NCBI GenBank assembly: GCA_014904985.1
Contig: MU129102.1
Coordinates: forward strand, 1-64,000
DNA: 64,000 nt
Source of the DNA: Hydnum rufescens UP504
Lineage: Eukaryota; Basidiomycota; Agaricomycetes; Cantharellales; Hydnaceae
Reading direction: 5' to 3'
Under the pieces are notes generated by a model. It saw only the letters and a list, made by a program, of their open reading frames with translations, had not been told where the DNA came from and did no database searches. The position numbers and the translations under genes were made by a program. This document shows, piece after piece, positions 47,311 to 57,970 of the stretch (position 1 is the stretch's first letter; every line of letters begins with the position of its first letter).

Positions 47311-48287
47311 GGCACGGCTGGTAGCCCCAGGGGTTCACCGACGCACCTGGTGCTGCCGCTGACGACGGTCCAATCGTTAAATAAGTCGACTCGACTCGTG
47401 GCTGCCTGTATGGTCCGAAGCATACACAGCCTCGTGCCTCCGTCTTATTGTCCCACCTCTGCTGATCATTTCCCTGTATTTGTTTCTCTTTGCCTCTTTG
47501 CCTCTTTGGTTCATTTCCGCTCTGGGGCTGTTCTGGCACGCATCTCTTTCTGCTTTGAATGACCTCGTTCATTTTCCTGCCTCTTTGTAGCATGTCCCAA
47601 TTATGAAAGAATTAAAAGTAATTTGTATGTGATTTTAGGATTTACTAGCCCAACTGTCAGGCAGATGCCATTATTCCTTGAGATAGCCTGATTGTCAGAA
47701 CTGGATTCTGCTTCGTCATAAATTTGAGCTAATATCTGGTTTGGCTGAATGTATGGACTGGGTGTGGGGGAGCTACAGTATAAGGACTAGGCTTGTAGCT
47801 GTGTCCAGGTTTTATCATCTTGCTTGTATATGTTCCTCTGCTAAATAGAGTGAGGTTCAACTTACATTTACCAGGGTCTCAACCCGGGCATCCCGCCCCT
47901 GGATCTCGCACTATGGGTGAGGGAAGCGAAGGGGGATTGTTTGTTCCAGGGCTGGGAGTGCAGGTTGCAGTGATTAGATGTGACCCCTCCATGATCCTTC
48001 AGACTCCAATATGACTAATATTTCATTTATGACTTGGTAGAAGAGTTGTCCATAGTTCAAGGACAATATTTTACCCAATGCAAGGGCTTGTTGACTGGCT
48101 AAAGCATTTAGAGTGATTCTTTTTACTAAATTGGCACCACCCCAATTAACCACTTTGCAATGGCTTCTGTTGTGCAGGCTCTATCCTTCGCACGGTGTTA
48201 GGCAAGTCGCGCCGGAGAGTTCCGAGCCGCGCCAATTCATTTGTAATATGCATGTGACTGGAAGCGATACTGCAAGAAACTGGGACA

Positions 48288-48292
48288 CCAAT
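48288..48292 (+). promoter_or_regulatory. CCAAT element, Hsp70 copy b
   Basis: CCAAT in GGGACACCAATTCTGG, 65 nt before the ATG; a TATAAA follows at about 48307-48312. Shared with the copy a and copy d promoters. Confidence 0.45.
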
Positions 48293-48352
48293 TCTGGAGG
48301 GTAGCCTATAAACAGCCGAATTTAAACAAACGTCAGCAGTAAGTGATAGGCC

Positions 48353-50494
48353 ATGACAAAAGCCATTGGCATTGATCTTGGGACAACGTATTCCTGCGTA
48401 GGTGTTTGGCAGAACAACCGCGTCGAAATCATTGTCAATGATCGTGAGTTCCCTCTTCAAACAACCAAGCCATGCACTGACTCCTGACTCAGAGGGTAAT
48501 CGCACCACACCATCCTACGTCTCGTTCTCACCCTCTCAACGTCTCATTGGTGATGCAGCGAAGAACAAAGTCACCACGAACCCCGTCAACACGTATGTTG
48601 TTTCGTATCTCCCCTATTCCTGATCTGTTGTCCGGACTGTCCGTTATCCAGTGTGTTCGGCGTTAAGCGACTCATTGGGCGCAAATTTGACGATCCAGAA
48701 GTCCAATCGGATATCAAATATTATCCCTTCAAAGTGATCAACAAGGGTGGTAAGCCTAACATCCAGGTAGAGTTCCGTGGCGAGATCAAGGACTTTGTGA
48801 GTGTCTACCCCGTGATTGTCATGGTCTTCCTTTTGTTCTCATCGCACCCTGGTTTGGCGCGGTCAATAGTCTCCCGAAGAGATTTCATCCATGGTCCTTC
48901 TCAAGATGAAGGAGACCGCCGAGTCGTATTTGGGCTACGCTGTTAGGGATGCTGTCATTAGCGTCCCAGCGCATTTCAACTATTCGCAGCGGCAGGCAAC
49001 GAAGGATGCCGGTGTTATCTCGGGCCTTAATATCCTTCGCATCATCAACGAGCCCACCGCTGCCGCCATTGCCTATGGCCTTGATAAGAAAGCCCTGGCG
49101 AGCGCAACGTTCTCATCTTCGATCTTGGCGGAGGAACCCTCGATGTGTCCCTTTTGATCATCGTAGATGGAATCTTCGAAGTCAAGGCCACTGCCGGTCA
49201 TACCCATCTGGGTGGTGAGGACTTTGACAACCGACTTGTCAACCACTTCGTTATGCAATTCAAATCCAAATATAAGAAAGGTCAGCTCGTTCTTTACTAA
49301 AATTTCTTTGCTCAATTTATTGATTCTCCAATTGTCAGACCTTTCCGCAAATGCTCGTTCTCTGCGTCGTCTCCGCACGGCTTGCGAACGTGCAAAGCGC
49401 ACACTCTCCTCTGCTGTTCGCGCTTCGATCGAAATCGACTCCCTCTATGAAGGTATCGATTTCTATGCCTCACTCACTCGCGCGCGTTTCGAAGAGCTGT
49501 GCCAGGACCTGTTCCGCGCGACACTCGAGCCTGTCGAGAAAGTCCTGCGGGATTCGAAGATTGACAAGTCCAATGTAGATGAGATCGTATTGGCCGGCGG
49601 ATCCACACGAATTCCTTGTATCATCAAGCTCGTGTCCGATTTCTTCAACGGGAAGGAGCCCAACAAGTCGATCAACCCAGATGAGGCTGTCGCATACGGT
49701 GCCGCGGTGCAGGCTGCGATTTTATCTCAGGACCCCTCCGAAAAGATTCGAGATCTCCTATATCTGGATGTCGCCTCTTTCTCCGACTGGTATCGAGACG
49801 CCTGACGGTGTCTTCACTGCCCTGATCAAGCGAAACTCGGTTTTTGTTTCGCACAAGCCTATATTGTCCTTTTGCTGATAAATTATTCCTGCAATAGATT
49901 TTACCGACGAAACACTCCCAAATGTTCACCGCGGACTCGGACAACCACCCTGTTGTGCGGATCCACGTGTACGAAGGCGACCGTGCGCGAACAAAGGATA
50001 GCCGCTTACTCGGGAAGTTCGAGCTCAGCGGCATCCCTCCAGTACCACATGGGGTGCCCCGAATCGAAGTCACCTTCGATATCGACGCGGACGGTGTCCT
50101 GGTCGTGTCCGCGGCGGACATGAGGCCAGGAAAGTCGCACATCATCATCAAGGCTGATCAGGACTGGCTGACGAGGGAAGAGATCGCACGCATGATCGCT
50201 GATGCAGAGAAGTTCAGGCAGGAGGATGAAGACGCCGCTGCACGCATGGAGGCGAAGGACTCCCTCGAGTCATACGCATACACCCTGTACAAACTCGGTC
50301 GCAAAGCTGGACAAGGCGATCATGGAGACAATTTCGTGGGTCGGTATGAGCCAGGAGACAAGGAAGGAGGATACATTGAGAAGCTGAAGGAGCTCGATGC
50401 AGTTGTCGCGATCTGCCCAGGCAGAGGCTGTAGGGCGCAGCTGGCGGCTCCGAGGGCTCCCTGGTGCACCTGGCGGGCCCGGTGCCGCCGCTGA
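48353..50494 (+). CDS. Hsp70 chaperone, copy b (several indels, EEVD changed)
   Basis: Same six-exon structure as copy a: 48353-48443, 48493-48592, 48652-48796, 48870-49280, 49339-49839, 49898 to the end. N-terminus [19 protein letters not shown]. Compared with its sisters, exon 4 lacks one base near 49098 (AAAGCCCTGGCGAGCGC), exon 5 has one extra near 49786, and exon 6 has an extra base near 50292 and a loss near 50371. The frame as it stands ends at 50494. The alternative frame over the tail reads [18 protein letters not shown] and runs on 15 more residues, so the usual final EEVD has become EEFD without its stop. Either a damaged copy or one carrying sequence errors. Confidence 0.8.
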
Positions 50495-50569
50495 CGACGG
50501 TCCCACCGTCGAAGAGTTCGACTCGACAAAGGACTGCTTATATGCCCCAGAACATACCCGCATAGCCTA

Positions 50570-51916
50570 GCTGGATATCTGCAGTTTCATTGCTCATTGC
50601 TCATTGTCACCCCGCCCGTGTTTGTTCCTCTTTCTTCTCTGGGGTTGCGCTTGTATATATCTGTTTTCCGTTATATGAATGACCTCATCCACTGTCCTGC
50701 CCTTTTGTAGCAAAACTCCAATCGAGTAGTCCGTACATGATCTTAGGATAATCTAGCCACGGATGCTATTGTTCCTTGAGATAGCGTGAGTGTCAAGTTA
50801 GAACTGGCTTCTGCTTCCCCTATAAATTTAAGCTAATGACCTCGTTCATTTTCCTGTAAGTAATGAAGTAATCTGTACACAATTTTAGGATATTCTAGAC
50901 TAACTGTGAGGCATCTGTTCTTCCCATAAATTCAAGGTAACATTCGCGTGAGCTGAATATGATTCAGACACCTGGCATGAATCCAGCTTTCACATGGTCC
51001 ATGCAAATAAGATTGGCGCTTTTCTTGGAGGCATGAGGCTGGTATCTCATACAATTAAGATATGGCCATGGGTTCCCTATATGTAAATCCATCTTCCTGT
51101 TCAGTTCCTCAGGTTATTTATTTCTCTGATGGCACAATATGGGTCAAGCCTACCACCCGTTGATCTCTGTACACCTGTACTGTTCTCACGTGATGATCGC
51201 CACTGAGAACCAGGGATAGTACAGTACTCACTAACCCTCCAGTCCCGGTGCCAACTTATGCGTGGAATTTCTCCATTACTGTGTGATGTTGTGCTAGAAT
51301 CACAAAGATGTCATCCCCGTCCTTCGATTGAGCATAGCCTCTCCCCTTATGATTCTCCATCTATGGTTCAGGCCCCAGAAAGACGCTAGTACTGTTACAT
51401 GGAAATACAACTGGGGGCCACCATTTAAGCGCCAGGGGTGTTCCAGCAAACTGTCACGCGCGTACATTGGATTCCTCGAGTGTTTAAAAGTCATTGTCCC
51501 TCAGTGTGAGTTGGGGTGTAAGATAGAGACAGGCGGGATCCAGGGCAGTGTATCCCATTCATTGCGCGCACATCGAGATGGAGAACAAGGGATAATGAGT
51601 GTGGTGCCTTGGAGTCAAGTTCCCGGTGAGTGGACAACCCTCACACCACCGATATCGACGTGTACAATATCTCACGCCGACAGGGGGTGAAGATGACATA
51701 CGTTAGTAAAAGTCGCACTGGATCCCTTCAGTACGACTGTAATAAACCAGCACGAATGAATAAAAAAAAAAACCAGGCCAGTGCATTGCGATCGATGGTA
51801 GACTTGACGACATAACAATAGAATAGCAGAAGCCAAAGGTACTGGGTCCCTAGCCTTGGTTTGGAAGAATGGACACCCTACCACGCTTTCTGATACCCTA
51901 AATATGATCGTACGCG
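50570..51916. other. 3' flank of Hsp70 copy b, shared with copy d flank
   Basis: No gene supported. It contains the motif TTCCTTGAGATAG near 50774, also found after copies a (near 47676) and c (near 57332). A stretch around 51380-51540 is clearly similar to about 60820-60980 (for example GCCAGGGGTGTTCCAGCAAA against GCCTGGGTGTTCCAGCAAA), showing duplicated flanks. Confidence 0.6.
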
Positions 51917-54564
51917 TCAGATATGAGCGCTTCGATGAATTAGAGCTTTTCCCACCTTTTCCTTCCATTCAACATATGCCTGCAGTTCGACACCACCGAA
52001 CTCGATGCCGACACTAAAATCAAGAATCCAGAACACACCGTCTGGGCCCCATGCCCGTCGCAGACCTCCGGACATGCCGCTAAGGTCTGCGGAGAGGTCG
52101 CATATTTCCGTGAAACCGCTCCTTAATCCTAGAAGATGATGGGCGTTGAGGCCATAAAATCGACCCTCGGGATCGCGCATGAATCGAGGCGCGTTCTGGT
52201 CAGGGATGGTGAAGGCATAGAGGGTGACGGAAAAAGAGCCGAGGCTAGGGTTCCCCGACTGAAAGTACCTGACATAGTGATTTGAAATGCTTTCGTGGGT
52301 TTTGATAATCCGGCCCTGTGTGAGTCACGTCGATTTAAGAGGGAATATCAGCGTATCGATCCAGATATCAAACGCACTCTGGCTACGATCGCGGACCATG
52401 CGTGGTCAACGTGATTATGACCATCCACCCACCGACGAAATGGGCGGCCTTGGTGTTCCTTATCTGTAGGATCGTATAGGGGGCAGATGGATATACCATA
52501 AGAAAATCTGGAAGCGCGGCCATCTACACCGTCACTTGGCTGGGTCCCACGTATCGCCGCGCCCGCCGCAGCCGGTTTTGCTCTAAGGAACACACCCCTT
52601 AAGCAAGAAAGCAAGCCCCCAAGCCATGGGAACTCACGTCGAGTCATCCACTACAGTGATCTGCCGGTTCTCCTTTGCCATCTCAGCGATTAGTTTCCGG
52701 CATAAGTACTGGCTCCTACTAAAACCTCCAACAAGAAAGATACGCTGGTTATGGATACCTATGGGTAAACGAGCGCACGGGGATATTGTGATACGCTTGC
52801 CTTTATTTCTGACGCCACAGTCTGCTTCTTCAGGGCAGCCACGATCATCTCGACGTATGGGTCGAAAGAGGCAGCAGTGTCTCTGAGAATATTCAAGAAA
52901 CCAGGTTAAACTTCTTCTACGAAGAGAAAATAGACATTACTCCCTTTATCGGCACCACCTCCACTGTCATCTCGGACTTGGGGGGACCGTCCGCCTCCCC
53001 AGCCGCAAGTGAATTTTCGATCCGGAAGCTTGTGCCTCGTTTCCATTCAAAGAGAATGTCGATATCGCTCCCTCCGAGCGGTGGTGAATCTTTGGTGACC
53101 TTGGAGGTATCTCCTGCCCCTTCAAGGGCAAATTCATTTTTGGCTTTGACTACCTTGGCTTCATCTCCGGAAAGAGAGGACAAAGCTATCTCCCCCTTGG
53201 ACGCCGACTCCTCGGTCACCTCGGATTCGAGGGAAGTGCCCGCACCTCCCCGTGCAAGGTCATTCTCGAGGCGGGCGACATTCTCTAAGATGCGTATTAT
53301 TTGCTCTAAGATCCTGAGGACCTTCGCTAAGAGGGGCAATATTGTCTGTATGATACGGTGGGCGTTTTGTATGAGATCGGAGGTGTTGATTCCACGCGGT
53401 TCGATATCGGGTTCGCCAAATTCGGCATAGGCTGCCTTGTCTAGGTTGTTCAGATCCCTTTGAGCAGCTCGTGCGACGAAAATGGCTCCAGCTGGGACGG
53501 CTAGCCCAAATAACGGGGTAAGTAAATGACTCGCGGAGGGGCGGGGACTAACTCACACGCTGAGGCCCGTGTCTCTTTCAGAAGGAGGGATGGATCCGTC
53601 CTGGTGACTTCATATGTTGTTATATCTACTGTCGAGCCGCCGGCGTCACAGATAGCGAATTGTATGCCTCGCTATTAGGTGTATAGAAAATTTGGTTGAA
53701 TTATGTCCATGTATGAATCATCCCCAGGCCGACATCACGAACCTTCAGCCAATCTGAACTAGATCCTCCGTTCAGGACACAAAAATCAACACATGCTTCT
53801 GCATCGGTGAGGAAGCGAATGCGGGACCTCGTCTTTTGCGGGTCTGGAAATCCGGCGACAATTGCCGCTTTCCGCAAGAAGTGCTGTTCTTTTACACCCC
53901 AACCATTAGGATGTGTAATTATAATATCGGCAGATTCGAAAAGCTTATTCCATACGGTGCCTCCTTCGAGGACGTGGGCCTCGAAAAATTGACGTGTATG
54001 CTTTACGAGATAAGCCATGTAGTCAGAATATATTTGACTGAGAGGGACTCCATCGGGCAGATCTGACGAAAAAAATTGGTGAGTCTCGTTATAGGATGTT
54101 CCATTCATTAGGTGAAGGACCTGAAGTTTCGAATTGATGTTCCAACTTCATGGTCTCTGGATGCATGTTAAGTTTAAAGAGCTTCGCAAGTTGCCAACCC
54201 CTCTCCTTCGCTTGCGTGGCGTTTGGGATGAGCGCCGAGGCTCCACACTTTGCGGGCTAAGGAACGCATGAGAGAGATAGGATACATCCTTGCATTGAAA
54301 CCTCCGCACCGTGCCTCCATCATACCATAGTAGGGTAGGGACCCTAGGCTCACTTACCTTCGCTTGGTCAGGCCACGCAGATACCGATGTAATCGACCTT
54401 GGTCCGCCTGTTTTATTCGTCGCGTAAGTATCTGTTCCTTGTTCTCCGTGGGACGTCTAACCTTGGAGCAGATGAGAGTACGCTACTGCGCTGTAGACTG
54501 TCCCAAGGTCGATGCCGAGCACGATCCTCTCGGGTCCACTCCAGGGGTCGTTTACAAGCGCCAT
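51917..54564 (-). CDS. HSPA12-like Hsp70-family ATPase, copy A
   Basis: Divergent Hsp70-fold ATPase family, expanded in Agaricomycetes; function unknown. Start MALVNDPWSGPERIVLGIDLGTVYSAVAYSHL at 54564 (split here as MALVNDPWSGPERIVLG then IDLGTVYSAVAYSHL), containing phosphate loop 1. An intron follows LLQG. Further on: GPRSITSV, VPTLLWYD, the long DGVPLSQIYSDYMAYLVKHT, IITHPNGWGVKEQHFLRKAA, IRFLTDAEACVDFC, phosphate loop 2 near 53660-53640 (CDAGGSTVDITTYEV), and an unusual insert (about 53360-52920). The C-terminal ASRFSYGISICPLYDP (about 52545) and LNFSI-like end (LDFSVGIEFGGVELQAYVEWKEK) stop at 51917. Several frame changes may be introns or indels. It converges on Hsp70 copy b. Confidence 0.75.
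52920..53360 (-). repeat. Coiled-coil and acidic repeat insert in HSPA12-like copy A
   Basis: A hydrophobic heptad-like stretch (AKVLRILEQIIRILENVARL, about 53330-53270) is followed by Glu/Ser/Lys-rich units each opening with GE-I or G-I/M and a Ser/Phe group (KGEIALSSLSGDEAKVV; PIKGVMSIFS). Copy A holds about two full units plus the terminal one. Other family members, as I recall them, have a plain linker here. Confidence 0.6.
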
Positions 54565-55986
54565 GTTGAACAATGCTCAATGGGGGGCAAAAGATGTTCC
54601 TGGAGGGAAGAGGCACGCATCATATAGACACTAGGTATCCGGTAGAGTGGGACGTTTTAGTGGGTAAATTTCTATATACGGTCGGTCAAGACAGACTGCA
54701 TAGATAAGCTGGTGGCACCAAGTGGTCTGATTCCGTTCTAGATCAGGGTATGGTAGTTCACGACTAGGGCTCTATGGAAAGCTTTCGATGATATTATTGA
54801 TCCTGATTCGAATATCCTTGATTCAGTGCGAAGGCGAGCTGGAAGCATGAGGCGTGTAAATGACCATTTAGTCAAGACCTAATTTGTGATTGGCCATTAG
54901 CAGACTAGCATCGTGTAAGCGCATGCAGTAGCGGTGAGGCTCCTACAATATGCCGTGCCGGATTAGTGCCAGAATCCGGTCAAGTCACAATGTCACACCA
55001 CTGTCACAGACGGCCCTTGGAATGGAATTGTTGAACCCCTCCCATATCTCTATGATCGTACCCTCGAAGACATGCACATAGCGATTCTTACTGGAGATTT
55101 CAGACCCCACAAACATTTCATTTACCGTTTCGAAAACTGGATAAGAAATAGGAATGAGCCACGAGTGAGGGGAATGCTTCATGTATAGTTTATCGGCCTA
55201 TACTGTATGGTGGTATGTTAAGGCGCCGACTAAAAGGTGTAGTAAGCTCACGCGCAAGAGATCGGGAATACGCAGGATGGTAGGGCTTCATCGATGTGTG
55301 TGTTGGAACTTGCAATCATGAGAGGCAATAATATTTACAATAAGGGAAGCGAAAAGAGCGAATTTCGTTCGGCAAGGTCAATTGCAATATTTGAACCTGA
55401 CGGGGAATTCACTGAATGATGTAGATTCAGTACGCATTGCAGCTCTGTCCATTACGACGTGCTTTCTGAGGCTCACAAAAGTCTGACATCGCCTATGGCC
55501 ACTTGATTCTTTCCTGGGGCGGCACTTCCACTGTTCCACAGCAGTATACTTACAGGAAATGTTGATGCACTCTCCGTCCGAGTACCTAATGGCCAGGCGC
55601 CGTTTCTACCAGCGCGGGAGTCAGGGTCCATAATTACTCATTGGAATGTAAGGACTATCGTAGATGCGTAATTTGGGATTGATGATGTTGGGACGCACCT
55701 ACCCTAATAACTGCCTCGATATCTGGACATCGTCCTGGTGGATGTCCAAATACAATGTTAAGCCATGGGGGCCTCGGAGCTAAACTCAGTCTCCATGGGC
55801 TCTTTGTTTCTAGCCGTTGACAACGCTTTCGATATATTTGGCAGAAAGAACAGAAGATGCCGTTGATTTTATTGCTCCCGAGGTGCCGCCGACCCCGGAA
55901 AACTTTCTTTCTTCGTCTTTTCTCTCATGGATATACGAATCAACTACCATTACCGCAGGCGGTCTCTCGCACTCTTCGTCCGCAGT
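54565..55986. other. Intergenic stretch between the two chaperone modules
   Basis: No supported gene. It contains the promoter of HSPA12-like copy A and ends abruptly where Hsp70 homology of copy c begins. Confidence 0.5.
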
Positions 55987-57115
55987 CCATGGAACCCAGG
56001 CGAAAACAAAAGAAAGGTCGGCTCGTCCTTCTATCAGTATTAAAACTCTTCGCTCAATTCATTCGATTCCCCAATTCGTAGATCTTTCCACAAATCCTCG
56101 TTCTCTTCGTCGTCTCCACACGGCTTGGGAACATGCAAAGTGCATGGTTCCTCTGCTGTCCATGCTCCGATCGAACTTGATACCCTCTATGAAGGTATCG
56201 ATTTCCACACCTCAATCACTCGTGTGCGTTTCGAAGGGCTGTGCCAGGACCCCTTCCACAGTACCCTCGAGTCCGTCGAGAAGGTCTTGCGGGATTCGAA
56301 GATCGACAAGTTCAATGTGCATGAGGTCGTCTTGGTCGGCGGGTCGATGCGAACTCCTCAAGCTCGTGTCCGACTTCTTCAACGGGAAGGAGCCCGGTGG
56401 GTCCAACCCCGATGAGGCCGTCGCATACGGGACCACGGTGCAGGCTGCCGTCTTGTCTGGGGATACCTTCGGGAAGCCCTGAGACCTCCCGTACCTCGAT
56501 GCCACTTCTCCCTCTACTGGTCTCAAGACGGCCGATGGTGGTTTCCCCACCCTCCCCAAGCGGAGTTTGGTATTTATTATGCATATCCGCATATTATCTA
56601 CTGTACTGATGAATTACTCCTGGAATAGATTATACCGACGGAACGGTGGGAAATATTCACCTCGGAATTCGACAATCAGCGTAGTGTGGATCCAGGTGTA
56701 CGAAGGTGAACGTGCGTGGACCAACAACTTGCTAAGCAAATTCGAGCTCTCCGGCATTCCTCCCGCACCGCGTGGTGTATCTCAAATCCAAGTCACTTTC
56801 TGTATCGACGCCAATGTCGTGGGCGTATCTCCCGGGGGACACGACGACAGGGGAGTCGTCACGGATCACAATTACGGCGGATCAGAACCAGCTGTCAAGG
56901 AAAGAGATCGCGCGGATGGTAGCCAGTGCAGAGAGAGAAGCAGAAAGAGCTCGAGGCAGTTGTTAGAAATGTTAGAAATCTGCTCAGGCAGACGCTGTAG
57001 GGCACGGTGGTGGCCCCAAGGGCTTCACTGACGCACCTGGTGCTGTGGCTGATGACCGTCCAATCGTTTAATAAGTCGACTCGACGAGTGGTTACCTGTA
57101 TGGTCCGAAGCATAT
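55987..57115 (+). pseudogene. Truncated Hsp70 pseudogene, copy c
   Basis: Homology to copy a begins sharply at CCATGGAA (55990), near the end of exon 4, so the ATPase phosphate loops are missing. It keeps the intron-4 acceptor and exon 5 ([32 protein letters not shown]) with an 8-nt deletion near 56360 (copy a CCTCGTATCATCAAG, here CCTCAAG). Exon 6 (about 56630 on) has an internal loss of about 170 nt between CAGTGCAGAGA and GAGAAGCAG. The tail region reads DDRPIV followed by TTT AA-type stops where EEVD is expected. Clearly non-functional. Confidence 0.85.
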
Positions 57116-57892
57116 ACAGCCTCGTCGTGCCTTCGTCTCATTGTCGCCTCTCTCTTTGCCCTTTTCGTTCATTTCTTCTCTGGGGCTGTTCTAGTATCCA
57201 TCTCTTTCCCCTCTGAATGATCTCATCCATTTTCCTACCCCTATGTAGCATGACCCAATTATGGAAGAGTCAAAAGTAGTCTGTACACGATTTTAGGATA
57301 ATCTAGCTCAAGTGTCAGGCGGATGGAATTGTTCCTTGAGATAGAGTATCAATTTAGAACTGGCTACTGCTTCCCTATAAATTTAAGCTTACATGTGTTG
57401 ACTGAATATGGTAGATGTCATGAGCTGCCCCATGTGAATAAGTCTTGCAGTGAACCTAGTCTTGGAATGGTGAGGACAGACAGCAAAGATATGTTTCACT
57501 GCATAGGGCTTCTGTTGCTCCTCTATATCGGAGGGTAGCACCTTCAATATTTCCCTTCTGGGTGTCTCCAGAAATCTGGATCACTGGGAGGAGACCAGGA
57601 GTGGACAGAAGCGAGTAGTTGCTTTGGGCACGTGACTCTAGATCATGCACATTTTTTGCTTCCGGCGGCTGCTCACCTAATCGGCTGGGCACGAGACACT
57701 GCGAATTGATGGGTAATGCCCAGACAACCTAATTCTCTGCCCCATGTCTGTGCGGCTGCAAAGATTCACCCGAATCTTGCTTTGAATCTCCGGTCGGTTT
57801 CAATAGAAGGTTCCCACAAGATTTGCATGAGTCTCTGCAGCCGAACAGGCCCTTAATGACCATGACTAGGAGGATACTAAGAAGCAGGGACA

Positions 57893-57897
57893 CCAAT
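57893..57897 (+). promoter_or_regulatory. CCAAT element, Hsp70 copy d
   Basis: CCAAT in GGGACACCAATTCTGGGGG, 78 nt before the ATG. The following CCCCATTGCTGTGTGATTGATAAGG leader block also matches the copy a leader closely. Confidence 0.45.
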
Positions 57898-57970
57898 TCT
57901 GGGGGTAGCTCATAATCTGCCCCATTGCTGTGTGATTGATAAGGTAAAACCCAGCAGTGAGCAATAGACC

